This document shows positions 1 through 11,640 of a stretch of DNA of 64,000 bases, one piece after another. Made by a program: the position numbers and the translations under genes. Origin of the DNA: Bemisia tabaci (Eukaryota; Arthropoda; Insecta; Hemiptera; Aleyrodidae). The stretch's first letter is position 1. The number at the start of each line of letters is the position of its first letter. The stretch is from assembly GCF_918797505.1 (NCBI RefSeq), contig NC_092794.1, forward strand, positions 30,990,122-31,054,121. Direction: 5' to 3'. The notes under the pieces were generated by a model that was not told the DNA's origin, searched no databases, and saw only the letters and a list, made by a program, of their open reading frames with translations.

Positions 1-362
1 TACATCTAACGTCAAATTCGTTTTTCTCATGCCAAAATACCCGTCCATATCTATTTTCGCGCAAATCCATTGAGAAATAACCGCTGTGAAGTTTTGGACA
101 TTTTGAAACGGTTTGAAATATCGACTTCGGGTTTGCGCGAAAAGTTTTCTTTTTTCATGCTCTTTCGAACGAACTATCACAAAAGGGGTCTCCCCATTAG
201 AAAAAAAGTTGGGGTCCGTTGCCCCTTAAGGGGGCCCCTTGAAAATTTTAGGGGGGCCAACAAGTAGCTCCCATTGACCTAAGAAAATTCCCCAAGTTTC
301 AAATCTTTACCGCAATTAGGTAAAAAGTTAGAAGGGCGTGGAGGGGACTTTTGGATCACCAT
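1..362. mobile_element. Right end of a CAGGGT-type foldback element (partial)
   Basis: The stretch matches the outer arms of the foldback at 34200-37671 and the left end at 63621: a run about cells of 'gcgcgaaaag..ttctttcgaa', a G/C-block, then 'cccaagtttcaaa', ending GACTTTTGGATCACCATG followed by TA. The terminus is a degenerate reverse complement of CAGGGTTATCCAAAAGTC at 34200. The left part lies outside the window. No coding capacity is visible. Assignment to a Tc1/mariner-like group rests only on the TA flank. Confidence 0.6.
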
Positions 363-3160
363 GTATTGGCTCTCAATGGAAAAATTATTTGCATTCTACA
401 CCCAGCAATTTCAATGATTAGGTTGGGTTTGTGCTTTTGGTTTGTGCAATGTAATGGCAGGTGCTAAAAACTTGTCCCTTACGTTGGTCATTATAGAGTA
501 AACCTTTGAAATTAAAGTTCAAGAGAAAAATAGATAATGCAAACAGTACTTAACAGCCTAGCACTTTCCTTCCTTTTTTGCTTATGGACTCAGTCAGAAA
601 CAGAGAAAATTAGAAATAATAACTTTTCAACGCGTGCGTCTGAGGATGTGGATATTCAAAATTTATGAAACATCATCGATTTGTTAAGATTGACCCGTGC
701 CTCGAGTTTAGACGTGTCTGCTCTACTAACATATTGTTGATACATAAACTTACTCTGATTTTTATTTTAATTTGGAGGAGGAATCCCCATAATCCCTATT
801 CTTCATCCGCTTCACTGCACTTATGATTGACGTACTTACAATCCTCAAGACACTGGATGGCGTTGTTGGAGAAGTATACTCGTTTCCGAATAACCGCCAT
901 AAAATTTTTCGATTTTAGTAGGATATTCGACAACGCTACTCTCCGTCTGTTTCGCTGATACACATCACGGACAGCGCATGCGCAATAGCGAGGATTCGCG
1001 ATCGGCGGACGCCGCCTCGCGGGGTCGAGAGAGCTCGGAGAGAGCGTTTTGGAAATTCGTGACCGAAAGGACCTGTAGCTTCGCCTGCGTCTTCGCCCCG
1101 ATTTTTCTCTCTCTCAAGGGTGATCTGTTCGTTCATCAAAGGGAAGATCATTTTTTTTTTCCTTAAATCAACTCTCGCTGCCACCACCTCTTTCCGGATA
1201 GTCCTTTCCTCTGTCCCTACTAGAAAAACCTCAGTCTACGCTAGGCATTGCGGTATCGCGACAAGACTGGGTGAATTTTTAAAACGTAGGGATCATAAAG
1301 GCGGGCATTGCGCCCCACAGCGTGTAGGTGCGGTGCGATACAAGTTTAGAACTCCTACACTTTCGATATTGTGAAATTATTTGAAGCTCATTTAGCAAAA
1401 GTAAGTTTCTGCGCCTGTCATGAGGATTTTTCACTAATATTAGTAACTTTTCTGACAACGAGCTGAAATGTTGCTTATGCATGATTTTTAGGGTTATTTA
1501 TTTAATTTTTGAAAATAAACAAAATGAACATAATAATGTAGTGGAATCGGTTAAAGACGGCTTGTAAGGCGCCTTTACCGTTCGAGGAAGCTGGTTTGTG
1601 GGCTTGGCAAGTCGTGAGGATGAATCGCGGATTCCCGTGTCAGTGGCAGGGTCAGGCGTGTTGGATGCAAGTTCTCGAGACGCGGACTGACAGACTGAGA
1701 CGAACAAGACTGAGTGCATTTCTGAAACGTAGGAACCATAAAGACAGGCATTGCGCCCCACTTGGTTAGAGGCGCCTTGGTCTTCTCTCGAGCAGAGAAA
1801 GATCCCTTTTGCTGACATTTGAACTCTTTCGTTTCGCCTCGATTCACCTTCAAGGATTCTTCCAAGAACAGAGAGATATTCCCCAAAGGATTCTTTGCGA
1901 ACACATTCTTCCGAATTCGTATCTTGGATTTTTTAATCTAACAGAGCACCATCAGGCCAAGCAGTATTCTCTCAAACTGAGTGAAGTTCCTTTTTGCTCA
2001 TATTTGAACTCCTTCCCTCGATTCGCTTTCAAGGATTCCTCTTACACTGGAATGATATTCCTCTTAAGATTAATCGAGAACAGGATTTTTCAATCCGCAC
2101 CTTGGATCTTTTATCAAGCTGAGCATCAGCCCCGCGACCGCGCGTTCATGATACGCTGATGGTTCTTGGTAATATGCTGGTATTCGCTCTCCTCCAATCG
2201 TGGACAAAAGATTTCGATTCGCACATTCGCACCGGTGAACACCACCTTTTAGTAATATTAGATTAATTATTTAATTTATTTAATTATTTAATTATTATTT
2301 CATTCATTTTATTTGAACCTATTAATTCATATATAGGGGAAGATATTTTTCATATTTTATTTCCTCTTGCGCACTCACAAATGTTTACTTTTAAATTATT
2401 GCAATATCCGATTCTCTTAAGTACACACTTAAGAAATAAAAAATATATTTTATTGCAATTCGTAAAGCATATTAAGCTTAAGTATGTATGATTTTGGACA
2501 CTTTTGATGAAACTCGAATTTACGGTTTAGATTGTTTTATCCTGACTATTAATATAAATAATTTAACTTTTAAGTTTGATTTCTTTGCTCTCGTTTTCTC
2601 TATTATTATTTGATGTAAATTATTGTAAGTAAGTTATATATATAGTAAGGAATTATCGCATAAGTTAGGTATAATTTTTAGGCGAGAAACTGACTTCTGA
2701 AGAGTCTTCGATATTTTTACTGCGTTTTGAAGATGTAGTTATTCTTGTTTCACCGCAGTAATTGTTATCAAAGAATACGTAAAGGCAGGTGATAGGTACA
2801 ACACCCTTAAAAAATCTATGCCTACAATTGGCAAACCAACAGCCGTTAACCATCCTGGGAACGACCAGCATTGAGCTCCGCATATCTGGTAGAAAGTATC
2901 GGGTTGAGGCACTCGTGGCAGCAAAATTTAACCTCAGTTCTTCTAGTAGGAAATGCATTCATTAAACATTACGCACATATCATCAATTTCGGCCAAAATT
3001 ATACGTAATTTTTGAAGAACAAGAGCGGGGAAAAATTTGCTGTCCGTGCGTATTGCCATTCAGAGGCACTTCTAACATGCCAAAACACTTTATTATTAAC
3101 TTTATTTTATAACTTTATTTCTAACTTACTTTTAATATCTTATCACTTAATCTAGTAATC
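363..3160. other. Intergenic / degenerate repeat region
   Basis: I see no supportable gene. Contents are AT-rich DNA, one copy of a ~180-bp dispersed repeat (864-1045), a ~45-bp element present twice (about 1282-1326 and 1726-1772, sharing a core 'gcattgcgcccca'), and A/T-rich runs near 2255-2310. Small ORFs here overlap each other on both strands and have no recognisable motif. Confidence 0.5.
864..1045 (+). repeat. Dispersed ~180-bp repeat, copy 1
   Basis: This copy runs from TGTTGGAGAAGTATACTCG through 'gatattcgacaacgctactctccg', a GC-rich 'gcgcatgcgc' and 'gaggattcgcgatcggc', to 'gtcgagagagct'. The same string, about 85-90% identical by eye, recurs in the same orientation at 3993-4176, and its first ~40 bp recur at 7283. 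It may be an LTR fragment or a MITE end; no TSD was found. Confidence 0.6.
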
Positions 3161-3161
3161 T

Positions 3162-3192
<31 letters not shown>

Positions 3193-3194
3193 TA
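3162..3194. repeat. (TTTA)n microsatellite
   Basis: About eight tandem TTTA units. It is read as the tail of the minus-strand LINE fragment. A C-homopolymer follows at 3241-3254. Confidence 0.85.
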
Positions 3195-3357
3195 ATTCAT
3201 GTACATAAATGCCACACGTTGTGGCTATAATACTTGTCAACCCCCCCCCCCCCCAAATATTACACATTAATATAATATAGGTACGTAAGAACACAGGGAA
3301 GCATTAAGAATATTACAAAATTTTACAAAATAAAATAAAAGGTATAGTAAATTACAG

Positions 3358-3627
3358 TTAAATATTATTTAAAAAAGCATTCAAGGAGTAAAAAGCCTTG
3401 CCAACTAGTAAGGCTTTTAGACCAGCCATAACCTCTCTTACATCCCATTTCTGAAGAGCTTTTCTCAGGTTCAAGGGAAGGTTGTTGAACAGTCTGATGG
3501 CAGTATGAGACACAGACTGTTCAGCAACCTTCAGGCGAACAATTTCATAATTGATGAAAGGGTTTCTCATGTTCTTTATCATGTCCTTATGAATCAGGCC
3601 GGTGTCGTCAATCTTATCTCTTATCAA
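3358..3627 (-). pseudogene. Reverse transcriptase C-terminal fragment (LINE)
   Basis: About 89 codons. The central segment AIRLFNNLPLNLRKA resembles the conserved C-terminal 'R-x-W/F-N-x-LP' block that follows the RT domain in many LINE proteins. The final KAFYSLNAFL resembles the usual 'FYSV-x-EFL' ending. No catalytic RT or endonuclease residues remain. The N-terminus is missing at the truncation point, so the apparent start is not biological. Confidence 0.6.
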
Positions 3628-3992
3628 TTTTTATTTTTATACATTCATTGAATTTTTCAGTTTTGAAACGAAAACAAAATTTCTTAGAATACATGCCGTA
3701 AACAGAACACTCGAGAGACTTCCCCCTGTATCTCATTTTCTGTACTCTTTTTACAATTTTATTTCTTTTAACAAAAAAAAAAACTCAATTTTCTTCCATA
3801 CAATCTTTCAAGCGCTAATTTTTATTATTCTTTTCTTAAACATTTTTTTTCTCATTTCCAGGCGACCCACACCTTACCTTCAAAACACAATTTTTTTTTT
3901 TTTTTTTATGATTTCTTAAATGTATCCTCCTTCCTCGTTTCTTGACCCACATTATTTCGCCATGGTTTAATTTTTCCCCCCAACCGGTGGTA

Positions 3993-4176
3993 TGTTGTAG
4001 AAGTATTCGTTTCCGAATATCCTCCACAAAATATTTCGATTTTAGGAGGATATTCGACAACGCTACTCTCCGTCTTTTCCGCTGATATACATCACGGACA
4101 GCGCATGCGCGTATTAGCGAGGATTCGCGATCGGCAGACGCCGCATCGAGGGGTCAAGAGAGTTCAGACAGAGTAG
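3993..4176 (+). repeat. Dispersed ~180-bp repeat, copy 2
   Basis: Direct-orientation copy of 864-1045, starting TGTTGTAGAAGTATTCG and ending near 'ggggtcaagagagtt'. The two copies are 3.1 kb apart. An LTR pair was considered, but the copies are diverged and no matching flanking duplication or retroelement protein lies between them. Confidence 0.6.
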
Positions 4177-5103
4177 GTGGGTGAATTCAAATAAGGGTCA
4201 AATTCCAGGTTCTATTTCCTCCCAAAATTTTTTTCTGAATTTTTGGGCAAACCAAACTTTATTTTGACTATCATTAGGTGTAGACTTAGGAAATATAGCT
4301 CGTCGAGCTTAATAGTTGGGTTTAAACCCGAATTTCCACCGTCAAGTGTATCACTTCCCAAAATTTGCCGTAATTTTGCCTGATTTCCTAAATTTTCATC
4401 TCAGAGGTGACATATAATACTTTTAATTAAAAATTGAGCACAATTGTCTTAAAAGCATCGTCGAGCACTAAATTAAAGCATAATTGAAAACACGTAACCC
4501 TTTCATATCTTGCAGAACCAAAAAAATTAAGAAAAAATTCATCCGTCATGAAAGATACCTATCTGGAGCTTATTCTGCTTGTCTTTTAGACAGTTCCGTC
4601 TGTTTTTCAAAATGCGCACTGTTTTCGTTTCACACGAGAAGAAGCTTTTATTTCTCGGAATATTGCAATACAAAATGGATTAAAAACACCGAATTTTAAA
4701 ACTTCGAGTGGGCGTGTACCCGCTAAAGTGGTGATAAAGCCAGGAAAAGTTAGAGGACTTACATTAACATAACAATTACACCGGTCAACTTTTTTTTTTT
4801 TTTTTTTTGAGCTTTGATTTTCCGAAGATTTGCCAATGGTTTTGGAGTAGATTTTTGGCGCTGATTCTAAAGAACACCTCCATTTACTTGTATCAATGCG
4901 ATTTATCCTGGGAAAGTTCGGAATTTTCCTTAAAAATCTAGCTTTTCCAGAAGAGTCAATTTTCCGGGAGAATCTGTGCACAATGGAAAAAACACAGGAA
5001 TTCTTCGATTTCGTAGCCTATGATACATAAGAAACTATATTGCACCCCTATTATAATTTCCTTTCTTTTCCTCATACCAAGGTTTTCCAGTCCAGTTCCA
5101 TTA
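4177..5103. other. No supportable gene
   Basis: AT-rich sequence with a poly-T run at about 4792-4808. ORFs of 71 and 124 codons overlap on opposite strands and show no motif. Confidence 0.5.
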
Positions 5104-5880
5104 AAATCAATTAATTAGTCACCGAGATAGTGTTTTAAGCCACGGCCACCATCTTAGATTTTCGAACTCGGAAATTTGACTAAATTTGGAGTTCCCCATT
5201 CAAAAATACCCGCGGGTACCAAGTTTCGCGTAAATCGATTGATTAGGCTCTGAGATAGCATTTTAGGCCATGTCCGCCATCTTGGATTTTCGAATTTTAA
5301 AAATTTGACTAAAAATTCAAGTTCCCCATTGAAAAGTACCCCCGGGTACCAAGTTTCACTTTAATCGACTGATTAGGTGCTGAGATGGCATTTTAGGCCA
5401 TGTCCGCCATCTTGGATTTTCGAATTTTAAAAATTTGACTAAAAATTCAAGTTCCCCATTGAAAAGTACCCCCGGGTACCAAGTTTCACTTTAATCGACT
5501 GATTAGGTGCTGAGATGGCATTTTAGGCCATGTCCGCCATCTTGGATTTTTGAATTTTAAAAATTTGACTAAAAATTCAAGTTCCCCATTGAAAAGTACC
5601 CCCGGGTACCAAGTTTCACTTTAATCGACTGATTAGGTGTTGAGATAGCATTTTAGGCCACGTCCGCCATCTTGGATTTTCGAATTTTGAAAATTCGACT
5701 AAAAATTCAAGTTTCCCATTCAAAAATACCCCCGGGTACCAAGTTTAGCGTAAATCGATTGATTGGGCGCTGAGATAGCATTTTAGGCCATGTCCGCCGT
5801 ATTGGATTTTCGAATTATGAAAATTCGACCAAAAATTCGAGTTCCTCATTGAAAAATACCTCCAGGTACGAAATTTCACT
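5104..5880. repeat. 130-bp tandem repeat (satellite), about six units
   Basis: The phrase 'gattagg-gctgagat' recurs at 5241, 5371, 5501, 5631 and 5761, exactly 130 bp apart, with a first diverged unit from about 5104. Each unit contains 'tccgccatcttggatttt', 'gttccccattgaaaa' and 'ccgggtaccaagttt'. The central units are nearly identical and the outer ones more diverged, as expected from homogenisation by unequal exchange. Confidence 0.9.
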
Positions 5881-5937
5881 TAAATCGGTAGAAAAGAGCG
5901 CCTACAGGGCTTAAACAAGCAAGTCTCAGTTGTAACA

Positions 5938-6034
5938 GTTTTCCACTCTGTCCCACTAAACTGGGACATGGGACAGGATGGAAACATATGGGACAGGATG
6001 GAACGGGACAAGATGGAACGGGACAGGATGGAAT
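5938..6034. repeat. Short tandem GGGACAGGATGGAA repeat
   Basis: About five imperfect 15-bp units of GGGACAGGATGGAAC follow the 130-bp array. On the minus strand it reads as the repetitive peptide SCPVPSCPVP. It is a minisatellite, not a gene. Confidence 0.8.
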
Positions 6035-7915
6035 AAGCTGTTTTTTAAGCTTATCTCCAACAGTAAAGACAATTTTGGTGTTTTTTTTCACGGAATATTT
6101 AGGAGCACGTCCTAGAGGATCGGAATAAGAGAAAATTTTCCCTAACGCACACTTCGAAAGTATTTTACGAGCTGATATTAGTGTGTGTGTGTATGCTTGA
6201 CGCCCTGTTAGTTATCATGTATAGCATTCTGTTTGGCATCATTAATGGCGTTAATCTTGCACAAAAATTTGCGAATTTCAGAATTTTTGCCATCTACGAC
6301 GTTTGAACTATTCAATCAAAACAAAAAAAGTCGTTTTTGGAAAAACCTCAACGTTACGGCAATCATTTAGAGCTTATTACATCGTTGCCGTGTCTCTCCA
6401 TGACTGTTGCTGACTGTTGCTCGGGACAATGACTCTAGCGCGTGAAAAAGTTATTGATGGAGCAAAAAATAAATTGACATATTTTTTTTCTCAAATTCAA
6501 AAGCATTACCTATCATCTCCGATAAAGTTTTCTTAAATAATCACTCTAGTTATGCTGCAACATCGATTTAAAGTCAAGAACCAGGCACGGGGGACACGCA
6601 AATTTGGGACAAATGTAGGCAATTTGCACATTCAAAGTTCTCCTAAATTTTTATGTCAGTCCAAATAAAGTGGGAAATAGCATGTAATAGTCAACAATAG
6701 TGTGGAAAATGAGAAAAAAATTTGATCTGCCCATGTTTCTCAGATTATGACGATTAAAACAGCTCGGGACACCAAATTAGACGCTTATTTGAACTCACCC
6801 AGGTACGCAAAAAGAAATATTTGCTAAGATGGCAAAAAATGGTTTGCGATTTCTGCAATTCGCTTTTTTTGCTAAAATGCCCACCCTCGTGGCGAGGCAG
6901 GCAAAACAATTTGCATAAGTAGTAATCTTACTGTGCGAAAATAGCAAACCATGATATTGCGAAAATAGCATTACTAGTTTCTGCTGTTATTGCTAAACCT
7001 TTTGATAGATTTGCAAAATTTTTGCCGAATTAGCGTACGGTTTTACTCTTTTTACTAATTATTTTGCGAAACTTACTAAAATCAATGACTACTTTAGCAA
7101 CCTCAATATTGCGATTTTCACCACCTCATAAATTGCTGTTTTCCCAAGCTGCTATAATAATTCTAGTAAAGATTGTTACACACCTCTTATCGATTTATGT
7201 TTTATTTCTCATTTTTGTCTTTCCTCAATTTAAAAACTGAGGTTCTAAAAATAGTTGATGATATCTTATAATCTATGATGTTTGTTGTAGAAACAGTTTT
7301 TTTCCGAATAACAGCCATGTGTATAATACCCATTTCGCATCACCAATCAATGAGAATTAAGGACCCAATAGTCCGACTGCCTTGCGCAGAATGGAGCCTC
7401 CCCGAGGCGCGACGGCTCATGTCGCGCTCCGCATACTTGCGGCATTTTTGAAAGGTCCCGAGGCATTCCACAAAAAAATTGCAAAGACCGTTTCTATTCC
7501 GAATTTATAGCGAGGAAAAATATTATGAAAATATCATTTTTGAAAATTTTGCCGCCTGTGAGTTGTTCACAAGAAACCGCCAAGGAAGGACATTTGAAGG
7601 TCAGTTTAAGGAGAAAAATCGGGTTTTGAGGGGGACGGGGTGTTTCATAAAAAAACTGAACATGATTCTTGTAGAAAATTTTGTCCGGAACAAAATCGAT
7701 GTCCTCACACTCTTCGCTATTCTAAGTACGTTTTTTTCCGAGATATTTTGCAAAAATCGATTTTTGGGGTCTTCATCGCCCCCTCCCCCTCCATCGGGAA
7801 GCTGATAAATCGGCTAGCTCGCAATTTTTTCCTTGAAATTTTACATCGTACCTGGCTAATATTCCTACAAGTTTAGGAATGATTAGAAAATTTCTGAATG
7901 TAAAGTCATGCTGCA
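6035..7915. other. No supportable gene
   Basis: AT-rich sequence. From about 6825 to 7110 short variants of 'ttgcgaaaatagcaa' and 'ttgctaaa' recur irregularly. At 7283-7322 there is a truncated third copy of the 864/3993 repeat. The 108-codon ORF at 7479 has no recognisable domain. Confidence 0.45.
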
Positions 7916-8055
7916 ATCCCAGTCAGCACCGCAATATTTTTAAAACATTTTTAAAACATTTTTGACATTATTTTGTGATTATTTTTAAAACATTGTCAAA
8001 ATATTTGCAAAATTGCTACATGTTAACTCCATGTACATATTTTAAAAATATTTCC

Positions 8056-8200
8056 AAGGAAAATTTTAAAAATATTTTCAAGGAAAATTTTAAAAATATT
8101 TTCAAGGAAAATTTTAAAAATATTTTCAAGGAAAATTTTAAAAATATTTTCAAGGAAAATTTTAAAAATATTTTCAAGGAAAATTTTAAAAATATTTTCA
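8056..8200. repeat. 24-bp minisatellite, six units
   Basis: Six nearly perfect copies of a 24-bp unit (AAGGAAAATTTTAAAAATAT plus TTTC) lie in the left arm of the foldback. They are read in frame as KENFKNIF on the plus strand, and a long ORF also appears on the minus strand. That ORF is a by-product of a 24-bp unit without stops. Confidence 0.9.
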
Positions 8201-8454
8201 AAATATTTTATCGAAAATATTTTACCGGAATATTTACCTGTTTGTATACCATGCGCGCTCTATCAATGGTTATTGACACTATTCCCTTCGGTATACTCAG
8301 CGCGCTCCGTCAAGTAGATGTGGAAGTACAGGCAAATTTCGTCATTTTCATAGTTCTGCAATTTTATTACATTTGTATCATGAAATACACAAGTACTGAA
8401 CATTTTAAACCACTTACCTGAATTCCTGCGACGTTCAGGAACGTAAAACACCCG

Positions 8455-8528
8455 GACGCCCTCGTGCGGACTGGAACCTGGGCCGCAGGTTTGGTAGCCG
8501 AGCACTCTAACCATTGAGCCACAGAGAG
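8455..8528 (-). ncRNA. tRNA-like sequence (SINE head or tRNA pseudogene)
   Basis: On the minus strand, TGGCTCAATGGTTAGAGTGC fits a Pol III box A and D-arm. About 45 bp later GGTTCCAGTCC is one or two bases from the box B consensus GGTTCRANTCC. The distance is right for a tRNA, but the acceptor ends I can see do not pair, so it is a tRNA-derived sequence rather than a working tRNA gene. Confidence 0.55.
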
Positions 8529-9202
8529 CTCATGGTGGGCCGGGTTAAAATCACGCCTGTTATAGCATGCGTTGCGTCAGTGCGCGGCTCGTTCCTGTTA
8601 TTTGTTTTTTTCGATCTCACGTAATAGGTACTTACATTAAATTTACATTAATGTAAATAACACCTTATAATAACTGAAAATAAGGACTTGAAAATATTTT
8701 TAAAAAATATTTTTAAAATAATTCAAAAATATTGTTTGTAAATATTTTTTTAAAAATACTTTAAAAATATTTTCAAAACTTTTTTATTAATATTTTAAAA
8801 ATGTTTACAGACAATATTTTTGAATTATTTTCAAAATATTTTCGAAAAAATATTTTCAAAATATTACTTTAAAAAGTTTTGAAATATTTTTGAAAATAGT
8901 TGGAAAATATTTTTTAAAAATTCTTTACGTGACAATATTATAAAAATATTTTTATGCTTTCATTTTATAAATAATTACATTAAATATTTTTACAATATTG
9001 CTATGTAAATTATTTTTTAAAAGTATTTTCCAATTATTTTCAAAAATTTTTAGCAATGTTATTTAAAACTTTTTCAAAAATATTTTTTAAAACTATTTTA
9101 AAAAAGTTGTATCAATATTTTTCAGAGGATATTTTAAAAGCAATAATGAAAATATTTTTAAAATGTTTTTAAAATATTGCGGACTGACTGGGATGTGGCT
9201 AG

Positions 9203-9918
9203 TAGTCCAGGCGCCTGGTAGCTAAAAATGAGGCTACCTTGAATTTTGGGTACACAGCAATTTTTTTGGCTTACTTTATGTTTTTTGGGTCGCTGAATCC
9301 GAATCTGAAGTTTCCTACCGCGTGTCTGGTGAGTATTTTCCGTCATTTTGAAAAAATAGCCTAAAAAGGCCTTTTTTTGCGGTTTTTTTATGTAGCGGCT
9401 ACGCATGAGAAAAAATCACAGATTTAGCTAATGTTTTGAATAGTTGACAAAATTTGGATGAAAATGGTGTATACATATGCTAGGTTTGCTTAAAAATTGA
9501 GGAAGATACAGCATCGTGAACATCGCGCCCATTCACGTTTTCGCGGCGCACCCGTTAACGCGTGCTCCGGCTCGCCGCGGTCAGCTAAGTTCCGAAGCGT
9601 TCCAAAGTTCCGAGATCCGAGGTTCCTCAATTTTTGAGCAAACCTAGCATATTCATATACCATTTTCTTCCAAATTTTGTCAGCTATTCAAAACATTAGC
9701 TAAATCCGGGATTTTTTCTCATGCGTAGCCGCTATATTAAAAAAAACCGCAAAAAAAGCCTTTTTAGGCCATTTTTTCAAAATGGCGGGAAATGCTCACC
9801 AGATACAAGGTAGGAAACTTCAGATTCGGATTCAGCGACCCAAAAAACATCAAGTAGGCCAAAAAAAAAATCGCTGTGTACTCAAAATTCCAGGTAGACT
9901 TACCAGGCGCCTGGACTA
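9203..9918. mobile_element. Foldback MITE with ~310-bp arms
   Basis: TAGTCCAGGCGCCTGGTA at the left is exactly mirrored by TACCAGGCGCCTGGACTA at the right. The arms (9203-9512 and about 9620-9918) match over ~300 bp, including 'ccgaatctgaagtttcctac' and 'catgagaaaaaatc'. The loop (9513-9620) is GC-rich. TAG flanks both ends (9200-9202, 9919-9921) and is a likely 3-bp TSD. The terminal GGCGCC is itself palindromic. No coding region. Confidence 0.85.
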
Positions 9919-9921
9919 TAG

Positions 9922-10701
9922 TATGAATGTATAATTTGGTCATTGAATGGTTTGTAATTATACTTTGAAACTACGGTTCAAATGAATATAGCGGTTCGAA
10001 ATACAAAACTGCCTGTGATAATCACTCAAGCCATGCTTGCACAGTTATTTCAGAGTACCTATTCCTTAATATTGTACCTATGTATTAGTAATTGACATAC
10101 CACATGCATGATTTACAGCGATGTTGGGGAAAAGGTCTTAAAATTCCGAAATTATTATATTAATTGATCGCTCAGCAGTCGAATCATTCTTGTAAATGGT
10201 GCCGTTCCCCGTAATTACGATATAAACCATCGAAGTCTCCATACGAGATCTGTGATTGCGATGGTTTCTCACGTGATACGGGAAAATTCATACGAAGAAT
10301 TTCTCCATACATACCGACGAAACGAAGCACAAACCCGTGCTAGTCAAAGACACGAAGACAGAAAAGCGCGATCTCCGTAGTTTTAGTAAAAGTTTAGTTA
10401 AAAAAGTTTAGTTTAGTTAAAAAAGTTTTTCCCCTTGTGAAAAAGTTTTTCTTTCCACAGTAAAATATTTCTTTCTTGGGTTACGGAAATGATGCCATAC
10501 AATTAATGACATAGCTGCTACAGGTCCTTCGACCAGGAGACACCGGAATGGAATTTTTTCGTTTCAAGGTAATCGCACGTGGGAGAGTGCGTCTCCAGTA
10601 ATCGGGAAAGGCTGTTCTTGAAGCTGCATGACCAAATTTTCGCGAGGGTCAAACCGTTGCCTCTTCACTCGTTTCTCAAAAGAGACAATGGTTCATTCAT
10701 G
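9922..10701. other. No supportable gene
   Basis: Unique-looking AT-rich DNA with a small 'gtttagttaaaaaa' repeat near 10390-10460. No long ORF. Confidence 0.5.
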
Positions 10702-10706
10702 GGTAC

Positions 10707-11022
10707 TGTTGCGTCAACGTTACCATAGAAATGCAGTTTTTTGACCATCTTTTCAGTGTGCATCAGAGTGGTGGCTTGAGTGGATTTTGATTGTCCTTGC
10801 TTCGTACATTTTCTGCTTTATCATCCCTTTGAAGTCAAGATATCCTCAGTTTCTTATGTTCAGTATTTGTCATTTCAGTATCTGTCATTAAACTAAGTAC
10901 GTATGTTCTGTAAGTCAATTGTATTATTTCTTATGGTATTATTGCACTAAAGCTCATGTTCTTAGCATGAGATTGGAAGGGGAGATAACCTCATCTTTTT
11001 TGGAATAAAACTTGGAGAAACA
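10707..11022 (+). repeat. 5' LTR of the non-autonomous element
   Basis: 316 bp, TG..CA. The sequence 'ggaataaaacttgg' near the 3' end includes an AATAAA polyadenylation signal, as expected at the R/U5 boundary. The interior follows with 'ttttggtgtcgtgaccagg', which is in primer-binding-site position; I cannot assign the tRNA. Confidence 0.92.
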
Positions 11023-11509
11023 TTTTGGTGTCGTGACCAGGATTATACACAACGCAGGGGTGTCTCAAATGTATTTCTGATGGAATGTTATTGAAATGAC
11101 CTTGGCGAGAAGGTGGATTATTGCAATTAGCTGATTAAAAGTAATCTTAAATGATTTGCAAGGATTGCTTGACAATTTGGCAATGTTGCAATGATTATTA
11201 AGTGGCCTATTTTCATTGAGATAGTAAGTCAGCTGTTTTTGATATTATGTGGTTATTCACCGATATGAACTGAGTTCGTCGAGACTCATCGGTGAAACTT
11301 GCAACTTATCAGCTGTAGATGGAAAAAGAATAAATTTACAATGATTATTTACATTTGTAGACACTTTAGACATATTAGTACGGCAGATGATGAGGTTGCC
11401 TCCTGTAGCTTTGTTGATTTGATTACGGTTCATTACGTAGGAGTCGTCTCTTTTCATTATTAATTTGTCCTCTTCAGATCGCAGGTGCACTGTGGATCCC
11501 ACGTTTATA

Positions 11510-11632
11510 GGGTAATACCTCCCTGAAAAAGGTGCATCATTCGATGCTTAGGGTAATACCTCCCTGAAAAAGGTGCATCATTCGATGCTTAGGGTAATAC
11601 CTCCCTGAAAAAGGTGCATCAGTGAATGACAC
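11510..11632. repeat. 41-bp minisatellite inside the LTR element
   Basis: Three near-identical 41-bp units begin at 11510, 11551 and 11592 with GGGTAATACCTCCCTGAAAA, each containing 'ggtgcatca'. A further copy lies at 11991-12040. Related 'cctgagcacaaaaagggttgcatcagtgaatgacatg' phrases recur around 11690-11760, 11910-11955 and 12305-12355. Confidence 0.85.
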
Positions 11633-11640
11633 GTTCATCC

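Larger units (their letters stand above)
3162..3629 (-). mobile_element. 5'-truncated non-LTR retrotransposon, 3' end
   Basis: On the minus strand a coding tail (3627-3358) is followed by a ~160-bp 3' UTR and a (TAAA)n tail, seen on the plus strand as (TTTA)n at 3162-3194. That order is expected of a jockey/RTE-type LINE end. AATCTT occurs just outside both ends and may be a TSD, but it is short. The rest of the reverse transcriptase is absent, as in 5' truncation during target-primed reverse transcription. Confidence 0.65.
7916..9194. mobile_element. AT-rich foldback MITE
   Basis: The left terminus ATCCCAGTCAGCACCGCAATA is mirrored at the right end (GCGGACTGACTGGGAT). Both arms are built of 'ttttaaaaatattttcaaa' variants, so the whole 1.28 kb can fold back. 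The interior (8210-8640) is less AT-rich and holds a tRNA-like sequence. No transposase is visible. The TSD is unclear. Confidence 0.75.

Noticed and set aside
864..4176. LTR pair made by the ~180-bp direct repeats
   Set aside because: Divergence is high, no flanking duplication was found, and no retroelement protein lies between them.
5104..5880. CRISPR array
   Set aside because: The repeat is contiguous 130-bp satellite with no unique spacers, and the DNA is eukaryotic.
7975..8421. 148-codon ORF with repeated KENFKNIF
   Set aside because: It is a 24-bp minisatellite without stops in an AT-rich hairpin arm; the minus strand shows an equivalent ORF.
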